From Actinomadura soli (GTDB lineage: Bacteria > Actinomycetota > Actinomycetes > Streptosporangiales > Streptosporangiaceae), in contig NZ_VCKW01000052.1 of NCBI RefSeq assembly GCF_005889715.1, positions 1 through 39,550 of the forward strand: a stretch of DNA of 39,550 nt. Direction: 5' to 3'. Positions 7,560 to 14,294 of the stretch are shown one piece after another; the first letter of the stretch is position 1; the number at the start of each line of letters is the position of its first letter. Below the pieces are notes generated by a model. That model made no database searches, had not been told where the DNA came from, and saw only the letters and a program-made list of their open reading frames with translations. A program made the position numbers and the translations under genes.

Positions 7560-8950
7560 ACGCCGAGCACTCTCAGCCCGTCCCGGGCCACACGCCGGGC
7601 ACGGCGTCGCCGGACGTGCCGCACGGGACGAGGCCGACGACCGGCGGCGCCCCAGGTGGCGACGTGATCCCGTTCCGGCGGGCGGCACGGACGTGGTTCG
7701 GCATCTCGCTGCAGACCTTCGGCGGGCCGGCCGGGCAGATCGCCGTCATGCAGCGCACCCTGGTCGAGGAGAACCGCTGGATCGGCCAGCGGCGCTTCAA
7801 CCACGCCCTGTCCTACATCGGCTGGCTGCTCAACGGCACCCGCGGCGGGCTGGCCGCCGGCACCCTGTTCGTCCTGCCCGGGGTGCTGGCCTTGCTGGCC
7901 CTGTCCGCGATCTACGTCGGGTGGGGTTCCACCACGCTGATCACCGGGTTGTTCGCGGGGCTGGCGCCGGCGGTGCTGGCCATCGTCGCCCAGGCCGTCC
8001 TGCGCGTCGGTAAACGGTCCCTCACTCATCCCGCGATGGTCGTGCTGGCCGTCGCCTCGTTCGCCGCGCTCGCGGTCTTCGCCGTCCCCTTCCCAGTCGT
8101 GATCCTGGCGGCAGCCATGGTCGGCTGGGTCCTGGCCCGGGTTCGCCCCGGCGTCTTCGCCGTCAAGGCCAGAGGTGGTGACGACGACGGCCCGGCGCCG
8201 CTGATCGCCGATGACGCCCTGCATCACGAGCCGCCCAGCTGGCGGCGTGTGGTCAAAGTGTTGGCCGTTGGGCTGGCCGCTTGGGGGATTCCGCTGGGTG
8301 CCGTCGCCGTCCTCACCGGTGGCGACAGTGTGTTCACCACGCAAGGGCTGTACTTCTCCGGCGCCGCCCTGGTCACCTTCGGCGGCGCGTACGCAGTCCT
8401 CGCCTATGTCGCGCAGAGCGCCGTGCAGACGTATGGGTGGCTCTATCCCGGTGAGATGGTCCGCGGGCTGGCCTTGGCCGAGACCACGCCCGGGCCGCTC
8501 ATCATGGTCGTGCAGTTCGTGGCGTTCGTCGGCGCCTACCGCGACCCCGGCAGCCTCAACCCGTGGGCCGCGGCCCTGCTCGGTGCGCTGCTGACCACCT
8601 GGGTCACCTTCACGCCCTGCTTCGTCTTCATCTTCCTCGGCGCCCCCTACGTCGAACGGCTGCGCGGCAACCGCTCGATCTCCGCCGCCCTCACCGGCAT
8701 CACCGCGGCCGTCGTCGGCGTCATCGCCAACCTGGCCGTCTACTTCGCCGTCCACACCCTCTTCCGCACCGTCCACGATCGGGACTGGGGGCCCGTCCAG
8801 CTGCGGATCCCCGAACTCGCCACATGGCGTCCCACCGCCGTGGCCATCACCGTGATCGCCTTCGCCATCATCTTCGGGCTCCGCTGGAGTGTCCTGCGCA
8901 CCCTCGGCGTCTGCGCCCTGCTGGGCCTGGCCGCCGCCCTCATCTGGTGA
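7556..8950 (+). CDS. chrA: Chromate transporter ChrA, first conserved motif missing
   Basis: A 464-residue membrane protein of the CHR family, which exports chromate. It has the expected two homologous halves. The first begins WFGISLQTFGGPAGQIAVM with FGGPAGQ intact; the second keeps the signature LAETTPGPLIMVVQFVAF. In typical ChrA the first half reads HALNY, about 15 residues including LPGPEAQQLATY, then IGWL; here HALS joins directly to YIGWL. The first PGP motif, which is important in studied ChrA proteins, is therefore absent by a clean in-frame loss of about 45 bp. The N-terminal ~40 residues are a polar extension. Function is uncertain because of this loss. Confidence 0.85.
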   Translation: MNAEHSQPVPGHTPGTASPDVPHGTRPTTGGAPGGDVIPFRRAARTWFGISLQTFGGPAGQIAVMQRTLVEENRWIGQRRFNHALSYIGWLLNGTRGGLAAGTLFVLPGVLALLALSAIYVGWGSTTLITGLFAGLAPAVLAIVAQAVLRVGKRSLTHPAMVVLAVASFAALAVFAVPFPVVILAAAMVGWVLARVRPGVFAVKARGGDDDGPAPLIADDALHHEPPSWRRVVKVLAVGLAAWGIPLGAVAVLTGGDSVFTTQGLYFSGAALVTFGGAYAVLAYVAQSAVQTYGWLYPGEMVRGLALAETTPGPLIMVVQFVAFVGAYRDPGSLNPWAAALLGALLTTWVTFTPCFVFIFLGAPYVERLRGNRSISAALTGITAAVVGVIANLAVYFAVHTLFRTVHDRDWGPVQLRIPELATWRPTAVAITVIAFAIIFGLRWSVLRTLGVCALLGLAAALIW

Positions 8951-8958
8951 CGGTCACC
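8946..8958. terminator. Short palindrome at the convergent chrA/vanS-like ends
   Basis: GGTGACGGTCACC is a 6-bp inverted repeat around one base. It spans the chrA stop and lies 16 nt from the stop of the convergent histidine kinase gene. It may act as a weak bidirectional terminator. The stem is short, so this is tentative. Confidence 0.3.
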
Positions 8959-8973
8959 TGGGCCGGGGGCCGG

Positions 8974-10101
8974 TCACCCGGCGGTGATCTGGGTGGGGAG
9001 GTGGATGGTGACGATGAGCCCGCCGGTGGGGCGGGGGGTGAGGTCGAGGGCTCCGTGGTGGGCTCGGACGACGCTGTTCACGATGGCCAGTCCGAGGCCC
9101 ACGCCCGCGTGCTGGTCGGTGCGGGTGCGCTGGGTGCCGCGTTGGAAGGGCTCGGTGAGGGTCGGTATCAGGTCGGGTGGGAGCGGGTGTCCGGTGTTCT
9201 CGACCTGAAGGACGCTGGTGTGGTGCAGCGACGCGGTGTGGATGGTGACGGTGCCGCCGGTGGGCAGGTTGTGGACGATGGCGTTCTGGACGAGGTTCGT
9301 CACCATCCGCAGCAGGAGTTCGGCGGAGCCGAGGGTCTGTGCCGGGTGGCCGGTGACGGTGAGGGTGATCTCGCGTTGCTCGGCGAAGGGAAGCAGCGTC
9401 TCGGCGGCCTGTTCGGCGAGCAGGGACAGGTCGACGGGCTCACGGGTGAAGTTGTGGCGGTCGCTGCGGCTGAGCAGCAGGAGCGCCTCGGTCAGGTGGA
9501 TCGCCCGGCTGTTGACGGTGTAGAGGCGTTCGATGAGTTCGGCCCGGTCGCGGGTGGGGTCGGTGCGGGCGACGTCCAGGAGCGTCTGGGAGATCGTCAG
9601 CGGGGTGCGCAGCTCGTGGGAGGCGTTGGCGGCGAAGCGTTGCTGTTCGGTGATGTGGGACTCGAGTTGCCCGAGCATGGTGTCGAACACGTCGGCGAGT
9701 TCGCGGAACTCGTCGTTCGGGCCCTTCATGTCGATCCGGTGGGAGAGGGATCCGGTGGCGGCCCGCCGAGCCGCATCGGTGATCTGGGTGAGGGGCGCGA
9801 GCATCCGGCCGGCGAGGATCCAGCCTCCCATCAGGCCGAACACCAGGAGGAAGCCCAGTGCCTGGGCCGCTCGTGGCACGAAGGCGCGCTGAAGGTCGGA
9901 GCGGTTGGGGATGAACGGCTGCGGCTCCAGGGGCCAGCCGTCCCCGCCGCCCCTCGGCCCGTTCACGATCGTTTCGTCGGGGACGTAGCGGAGCAGGAAC
10001 ACCCAGACCACGGCCAGCAGCAGTGCCCCGGCCAGCATGAGGAAGCCGGCGTAGCTGAGGGTGAGCTTCAGCCGGGTGCTGAGCCCCGGGCGCCTACTCA
10101 T
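8974..10101 (-). CDS. Sensor histidine kinase, VanS-like
   Basis: A 375-residue membrane kinase. Two helices (about 12-36 and 80-98) flank a short extracytoplasmic loop, and a HAMP region follows (about 100-150). The H-box is FAANASHELRTPLT with phospho-accepting H162; the N-box is NLVQNAIVHN and the G-box GVGLGLAIV. It starts inside the end of the response regulator gene (ATG 10101, 8-bp overlap), so kinase and regulator are coupled. With the ligase, racemase and D,D-carboxypeptidase upstream, it most likely senses glycopeptides or cell-wall damage, as VanS does; the signal cannot be read from sequence. ATG 10101 was preferred over an upstream GTG/ATG within the regulator's Gly-rich tail. 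Confidence 0.88.
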   Translation of the reverse strand: MSRRPGLSTRLKLTLSYAGFLMLAGALLLAVVWVFLLRYVPDETIVNGPRGGGDGWPLEPQPFIPNRSDLQRAFVPRAAQALGFLLVFGLMGGWILAGRMLAPLTQITDAARRAATGSLSHRIDMKGPNDEFRELADVFDTMLGQLESHITEQQRFAANASHELRTPLTISQTLLDVARTDPTRDRAELIERLYTVNSRAIHLTEALLLLSRSDRHNFTREPVDLSLLAEQAAETLLPFAEQREITLTVTGHPAQTLGSAELLLRMVTNLVQNAIVHNLPTGGTVTIHTASLHHTSVLQVENTGHPLPPDLIPTLTEPFQRGTQRTRTDQHAGVGLGLAIVNSVVRAHHGALDLTPRPTGGLIVTIHLPTQITAG

Positions 10102-10822
10102 CAGTGCCGCCAGGGCCGCCGCCAAGGCCGCCGCCGGGGTCGGCGCCGGGGTCGGCGCCGGCGTCGGGGTCGATGCGGTAGCCGACGCCGGGGACCGTGG
10201 CGATCAGCCAGGGTTCCCCGAGGCGCTTGCGTAGCGCCGACACCGTGATGCGGACGGCGTTGGTGAAGGGGTCGGCGTTGGCGTCCCAGGCCCGCTCCAG
10301 GAGTTCTTCGGCGCTGACCACACCGCCCTTGGCGGTGAGCAGGACTTCGAGCACGGCGAACTGCTTGCGGGTCAGCGCTACATAGCGTCCGTCCCGGAAG
10401 ACCTCCCGGCGGAACGGGTCCAGCCGCAGGCCCGCGATCTCCAGGACCGGAGGACGGGCGTGCGCGCGCCGCCGGTCCAGCGCCCGCAGCCGCAGCACCA
10501 GCTCGCGCAGCTCGAACGGTTTGGTGAGGTAGTCGTCGGCCCCGAGCCCGAACCCCGACGCCTTGTCGTCGATCCGGTCGGCGGCGGTGAGCATCAGGAT
10601 CGGGATGCCGCTGCCGGAGGCCACGATCCAGCGGGCGATCTCGTCGCCGGAGGGACCGGGGACGTCGCGGTCCAGCACCGCCAGGTCGTAGGAGTTGACG
10701 GCGAGCAGTTCCAGCGCGGTGTCGCCGTCGCCCGCGATATCGGCGGCGATCGCCTCCAGCCGCAGCCCGTCACGGACGGCCTCGGCCAGGTAGGGCTCGT
10801 CCTCCACGATCAGCACACGCAT
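10094..10822 (-). CDS. Response regulator, OmpR/VanR-like
   Basis: A 242-residue two-domain regulator. The receiver domain (1-115) has acidic pocket E7/D8, phospho-acceptor D51 in LAVLDRDVPG and K101 in YLTKPF. The OmpR-type winged helix (about 125-220) shows ALTRKQFAVLEVLLTAKGG and the terminal YRIDP. The last ~20 residues are a Gly/Asp/Pro-rich repeat (GADPGADPGGG type), encoded by a short GC-rich repeat. It is expected to be phosphorylated by the adjoining kinase and to activate the cell-wall genes. The same TCGCATACGC word lies upstream of this gene and upstream of the carboxypeptidase gene. Confidence 0.9.
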   Translation of the reverse strand: MRVLIVEDEPYLAEAVRDGLRLEAIAADIAGDGDTALELLAVNSYDLAVLDRDVPGPSGDEIARWIVASGSGIPILMLTAADRIDDKASGFGLGADDYLTKPFELRELVLRLRALDRRRAHARPPVLEIAGLRLDPFRREVFRDGRYVALTRKQFAVLEVLLTAKGGVVSAEELLERAWDANADPFTNAVRITVSALRKRLGEPWLIATVPGVGYRIDPDAGADPGADPGGGLGGGPGGTDE

Positions 10823-10831
10823 CTCCGCAGG

Positions 10832-10864
10832 GTATGCAACGCGACCTATCGCCGGCGTATGCGA
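10832..10864 (-). promoter_or_regulatory. Candidate VanR-box region upstream of the regulator gene
   Basis: On the minus strand TCGCATACGC (10864-10855) and, 22 nt downstream, a second GCATAC (10837-10832) stand in the 68-nt gap before the response regulator. The longer word recurs in the promoter region of the D,D-carboxypeptidase gene (13750-13761). Shared motifs at both ends of the cassette suggest one regulator, probably the VanR-like protein. Confidence 0.4.
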
Positions 10865-10890
10865 ACGGACGCGCCCCGTGGCCGGGCCCC

Positions 10891-11868
10891 TCAGGGGCCG
10901 GGTCCGCGGGTCTGTCCGGGCACGGTGGCGGCGTCGACGAGACGTGCGACCAGTTGCTCGTAGGACAGCCCGGCCGCGGCGAACATTCTGGGCACCTGGG
11001 ACTCGGCCGTCATTCCCGGCATGGTGTTGACCTCGTTGAGGACGGGCCCGTGGCCGGTGAGGAAGAAGTCGATGCGGGCGACACCGGCGCAGCCGAGCGC
11101 GTCGAACATCCGCAGCGCCGCCTCGGACAGGGCCGCGCGGTCCGTGCCGTCGATCTCGGCGGGGACGCTGAACCGGGCCGAACCGTCGTACTTCGACCGG
11201 GTGTCGAACAGGCCGTCGGTGTGGATCTCCAGCGGCGGAGACGCCCATCGACGGCCGTCGGCCTCACGCAGGACGGCCACGTCGATCTCGCGGCCCGCGA
11301 CGACGTCCTCGATCAGGATCCGGTCGTCGAACCGCGCCGCGCGGCGCAGCGCCTCGCGCAGCTGGGAGGCGTCGCGTACCAGGGCGACGCCGAAGCTCGA
11401 CCCGGCCGAGGCCGGTTTCACCACGGCGTCGGTCTCGAACTCGATGTCGGCGATCTCCGCCGCCGTGACCAGGCGGCCGGGAGCGGTGCGGATGCCGGCG
11501 TCCCGCGCCACGAGCTTGGTCGCCCACTTGTCCATGCCGAGCGCACCGGCGCGCAGGTCCGAGCCGACCATCGGCGTGTGCGCCAGGGCGCACAACGCCG
11601 CGAGGGTCCCGTCCTCGCCGGACGGGCCGTGGACCGCGGGGAAGACGACGTCGGCACGCTCGATGACGCGCAACGCCGCCGCCAGGGAAGGGATGGTCTT
11701 CGCTCCGAGCGCGTCGGCTCCTCGCCTCCAGATGCCGTCGCGGTCGATGGTCAGCTCGTCCACGTCGAACCCGCCGGAACACAGCGCCTTCGCCACCGCT
11801 GCGGCAGTGGCGAGCGAGACGTCGTGCTCGGCGTTCTGCCCCCCGCCGATCACCGCGATTCGCCGCAT
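10891..11868 (-). CDS. D-alanine-D-alanine/D-serine ligase (Ddl/VanC-like)
   Basis: A 325-residue ATP-grasp ligase joining D-alanine to a second D-amino acid for peptidoglycan. Visible elements are the N-terminal RIAVIGGGQNAEHDVSLAT (acidic residue of subsite 1), VVFPAVHGPSGEDGT, the ATP-grasp lysine segment VVKPASAGSSFGV, and the metal-binding LNEVNTMPGMT. The omega loop reads FDTRSKYDGSARF. It keeps Lys-Tyr and lacks the histidine of VanA-type D-lactate ligases, so the product should be D-Ala-D-Ala or D-Ala-D-Ser, not the depsipeptide. Linkage to a racemase favours D-Ser, but this is inference. GAGGAG precedes; ATG 11868 is chosen, with TTG 11871 also possible. Confidence 0.85.
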   Translation of the reverse strand: MRRIAVIGGGQNAEHDVSLATAAAVAKALCSGGFDVDELTIDRDGIWRRGADALGAKTIPSLAAALRVIERADVVFPAVHGPSGEDGTLAALCALAHTPMVGSDLRAGALGMDKWATKLVARDAGIRTAPGRLVTAAEIADIEFETDAVVKPASAGSSFGVALVRDASQLREALRRAARFDDRILIEDVVAGREIDVAVLREADGRRWASPPLEIHTDGLFDTRSKYDGSARFSVPAEIDGTDRAALSEAALRMFDALGCAGVARIDFFLTGHGPVLNEVNTMPGMTAESQVPRMFAAAGLSYEQLVARLVDAATVPGQTRGPGP

Positions 11869-11917
11869 CAAGCCGTACTCCTCTTCATGCCGCGCTCCCG
11901 TTCATTTGGGCTTCTTC

Positions 11918-13048
11918 TCATGCGGTGCTCCGTTTCACGCGCGGACCGATGCCGGTGACGATGGTGTGCGGAATGGTTCCGGCCCAGCGCGCCCAGTCCC
12001 GGATGGTGGGGGTCGCGCCCCCGTCCGGACCGAACACGGTCGCGGACGTGCCGACCGGGAAGGCCACGGCACCGGTGTCGATCACGATCTGGTCCATGGA
12101 GACGCGTCCGACGACCGGGAAGCGACGCCCGCCGATCTCGACGCCGGCCTCGGGCGAGCACTCTCGCGGGATCCCATCCGCGTATCCGATGGGCAGGACG
12201 CTCAGATGGGTGGCCCGGTCGGTGACGTACGCACCGGCGTAGCCGACCGGCGTGCCCGCCGGGACCTCCGACGTGTGGACGATCGGTGCGGTCAGACGGG
12301 ACGCGCCGTGCATCTCCACCGTCCCGGAAGGATCGATACCGACCAGCCCAGCTCCGACGCGGACCATGTCGAAATGGGTCGCCGGATCGGTCAGCGCCCC
12401 CGACGTGGCCGCGAGATGGGCCGGCGGCGAACCGAGCCCCGCCGCCCGGACCGCCCGCCGCGACGCGCGCATCCCGGCGACCGCCGCCGCGTTCGCCTCC
12501 GGATCGGCCTGGTCGGCCAGCGCAAGATGCCCCATCACGCCCACGACGCGGACCCTCCGAGCCCGCTGACCGCGCTGAGCCAGGCCGAGCAGGTCGTCCC
12601 AGCCCGCGCGGGGGCAGCCGCCACGGGACATACCGGTATCCAGATGGAGATGAACCCGCACCGTCGGCGCGGTCTGCGCGAGCAGTGCGTCGAGCTCGTC
12701 CACCGATCCGACCGCGACATCGACCCCGGCGGCCCCCGCCGCGTCGGCATCGATCCCGGACGGGTGCAGCCACGTGAGGATCGGCACCGCCAGACCGGCG
12801 GCACGCAGCACCGAAGCCTCCGTGACGCTCGTCGTCCCGAGCCATCCGGCACCGGCGGCGACGGCGGCCTTCGCGACGCTGACGGCGCCGTGGCCGTAAC
12901 CGTCGGCCTTGACCACGGCCATGATCGTGCTCTGGGTCCGCGTACGGACCCTGGCCACGTTCGCGGTCACCGCCACGGGCAGCGTCTGCAACGTCGGCGG
13001 CCGAAAGGTACCTGAACGACGCACAGGCGCGACCGAGACACGATTCAC
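11918..13048 (-). CDS. Alanine (or serine) racemase, PLP-dependent
   Basis: A 376-residue fold-type III racemase. The PLP lysine lies in MAVVKADGYGHGAV. The second-subunit region has MDQIVI, and the barrel contains HLHLDTGMSRGG. It lacks the N-terminal membrane acyltransferase domain of enterococcal VanT, so it is a soluble enzyme supplying D-Ala or D-Ser to the adjoining ligase. The usual C-terminal TIxYEI motif, which carries a tyrosine governing substrate size (Tyr354 of Geobacillus Alr), reads TIPHTI here, so histidine replaces tyrosine by eye alignment. VanT enzymes also change this residue. GTG 13048 overlaps the upstream stop as GTGA and has a GGGGAAG site. Confidence 0.85.
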   Translation of the reverse strand: MNRVSVAPVRRSGTFRPPTLQTLPVAVTANVARVRTRTQSTIMAVVKADGYGHGAVSVAKAAVAAGAGWLGTTSVTEASVLRAAGLAVPILTWLHPSGIDADAAGAAGVDVAVGSVDELDALLAQTAPTVRVHLHLDTGMSRGGCPRAGWDDLLGLAQRGQRARRVRVVGVMGHLALADQADPEANAAAVAGMRASRRAVRAAGLGSPPAHLAATSGALTDPATHFDMVRVGAGLVGIDPSGTVEMHGASRLTAPIVHTSEVPAGTPVGYAGAYVTDRATHLSVLPIGYADGIPRECSPEAGVEIGGRRFPVVGRVSMDQIVIDTGAVAFPVGTSATVFGPDGGATPTIRDWARWAGTIPHTIVTGIGPRVKRSTA

Positions 13049-13719
13049 GGCCGCTTCCCCGGGCCGTCGGACATCCACGAGCAACGGCCGTCGACGGCAT
13101 CAGGACGTGTTTGGTCAGGCCACGCCTCATTGCCGTACATCTGAGACCCGTACGCGGCACCGTGCCCGTACAGCCAGCCCGCCGCGTCAGGATGCGGGAG
13201 CCGGACCGGCTCCACCGTGCGGTACTCGAAATGCCACCACTCGTTGTCGTAGACGCGGTAGAGCCCGTACCGCCCACCGTGCTGTTCGAGCCATCGCGCG
13301 CCCTCGGTCGGCCGGACGTCGAGCGCGAGCCCCCGCACATGGCCGGACTCCTCCGGCGGCAGCACCCGGCGCCGCGCCGCGGACACCGAGCCGGTGCGCC
13401 GCACCTCCGCCATGAAGATCCGGCGCTGCTCCGCCGCGTCGCGATATCCCGAGGTCAAGCCGATCAGCTGCCCGTCGCGCCAGAACGCCTCGGCCCGCGC
13501 GTGCGTGAACGCCGCCAGCGTCTCCGGCGCCAGCCCGCGGAGATCCTCGGCGGGGTAGCGCAGGCTCAACGCCCACTGGCAGGCCAGGAAACGTGCGCGG
13601 CCCGGCGCGCGGCAGAAGGCGATCGGCACCAGCAGCACCGCGACGAGCCGGGTGACGATCGCCAGGACGCGCGCCTTGATCGCCGAGCGTGGCGGTGACA
13701 CGGATGCGCTGTGGTCCAT
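13045..13719 (-). CDS. D,D-carboxypeptidase, VanY/VanXY-like (peptidase M15B)
   Basis: A 224-residue zinc peptidase that should trim the terminal D-amino acid from peptidoglycan precursors. The M15 motifs are complete: SGYRDAAEQ, SGHVRGLALD (ligands H127 and D134) and EWWHFEY (catalytic E160, ligand H163). An N-terminal hydrophobic stretch (about 17-36) suggests membrane anchoring. It is the first gene of a minus-strand run of racemase, ligase, VanR and VanS genes. Removal of D-Ala by this enzyme together with new ligation would lower glycopeptide affinity. The promoter region upstream carries the TCGCATACGC word. Confidence 0.88.
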   Translation of the reverse strand: MDHSASVSPPRSAIKARVLAIVTRLVAVLLVPIAFCRAPGRARFLACQWALSLRYPAEDLRGLAPETLAAFTHARAEAFWRDGQLIGLTSGYRDAAEQRRIFMAEVRRTGSVSAARRRVLPPEESGHVRGLALDVRPTEGARWLEQHGGRYGLYRVYDNEWWHFEYRTVEPVRLPHPDAAGWLYGHGAAYGSQMYGNEAWPDQTRPDAVDGRCSWMSDGPGKRP

Positions 13720-13749
13720 GCCCCCACTGAAGCCAGGAGCCTGTTGCCG

Positions 13750-13761
13750 TCGCGTATGCGA
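13750..13761 (-). promoter_or_regulatory. Candidate VanR box upstream of the carboxypeptidase gene
   Basis: TCGCATACGCGA (read on the minus strand) lies 31 nt upstream of ATG 13719. Its first ten bases are identical to a site before the response regulator gene. The TCGC/GCGA ends form a small inverted repeat around ATAC, as expected for a dimeric regulator. Confidence 0.42.
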
Positions 13762-13867
13762 TTTTCAATACACCCGCGATACAGCTCACGCGCAGTGGGG
13801 TGTCCCGGCCCGACGCTCGGTCCCCGCCGCCAACGCCGCGCCCGACACGCCGCACCGCGATACACCG

Positions 13868-13900
13868 CATGGTCCCGGGGCCGGGCAACCCGGGACCATG
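13868..13900. terminator. Strong hairpin downstream of the 77-aa protein gene
   Basis: A perfect 12-bp stem, CATGGTCCCGGG (13868-13879) pairing with CCCGGGACCATG (13889-13900), has a 9-nt loop. It begins 36 nt past the stop of the minus-strand small gene and would insulate it from the carboxypeptidase promoter. Confidence 0.6.
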
Positions 13901-13935
13901 TCGTTGTCCTCCCAGCGAAAGGCCGATCAGCGTGG

Positions 13936-14169
13936 CTACCAGACGATGGGTCCGCTTTGGGGAAGCTTGGATCCCTCGACGGCTGCGTCGGGAACGGTGA
14001 GAGAGGTGTTGTACGGGCCGGCCGCTGGCTTACTGAAGCCGTCCTGTACGGGGTTCGTGCCTTCCTTGATCGCCGGGGAATGCCTGGGGGCCAGCATGAG
14101 CGTGGCCGCCAGCAGCACCCCCAGCAGCAGGAATAGAGGGAGGGAAGGACGGACGAGAGATTTCGGCAT
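13936..14169 (-). CDS. Small membrane-anchored protein, 77 aa, unrecognised
   Basis: The product starts MPKSLVRPSLPLFLLLGVLL, one strong hydrophobic helix (about 9-26) after a basic N-terminus. A 50-residue polar tail rich in Pro, Gly and Ser would lie outside the cell. No lipobox or catalytic motif is seen and I do not recognise the family. Support for it being real comes from its layout: a SigK-like promoter motif about 45 nt upstream of ATG 14169 and a strong hairpin just after the stop. It could be a surface or stress peptide. The ribosome binding site is weak. Confidence 0.5.
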   Translation of the reverse strand: MPKSLVRPSLPLFLLLGVLLAATLMLAPRHSPAIKEGTNPVQDGFSKPAAGPYNTSLTVPDAAVEGSKLPQSGPIVW

Positions 14170-14212
14170 GCGTACCCATCTCGGAATCGGATCGACCTAC
14201 TTGACAACCGGT

Positions 14213-14239
14213 ATTCGTCGCCCGACGCCGAGCGGATGG
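14213..14239 (-). promoter_or_regulatory. SigK-like promoter motif upstream of the small membrane protein
   Basis: On the minus strand CCATCC (14239-14234) is followed after 15 nt by ACGAAT (14218-14213). Spacer and -35 are identical to the two promoters at 833-912, and the -10 differs from CCGAAC at its first and last bases. It points toward the 77-aa protein gene. Confidence 0.45.
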
Positions 14240-14294
14240 GTCAACCTGGCGGCCCGAAGATGAGCCTGGGCACGGGGGACACCCTCAGGTTGGG

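Noticed and set aside
10094..10165. Direct GC-rich repeat near the end of the response regulator gene taken as a possible regulatory repeat
   Set aside because: It is in frame and encodes a Gly/Asp/Pro-rich tail, a common low-complexity end.
10891..11868. Ligase considered as a VanA/VanB-type D-Ala-D-Lac ligase
   Set aside because: The omega loop keeps Lys-Tyr and no VanH-type dehydrogenase gene is present.
11872..11917. Small peptide frame between racemase and ligase genes (ending MKRSTA, like the racemase end VKRSTA)
   Set aside because: Only about 15 codons within an intergenic spacer; it overlaps the ligase ribosome site and is probably chance or a tiny duplication.
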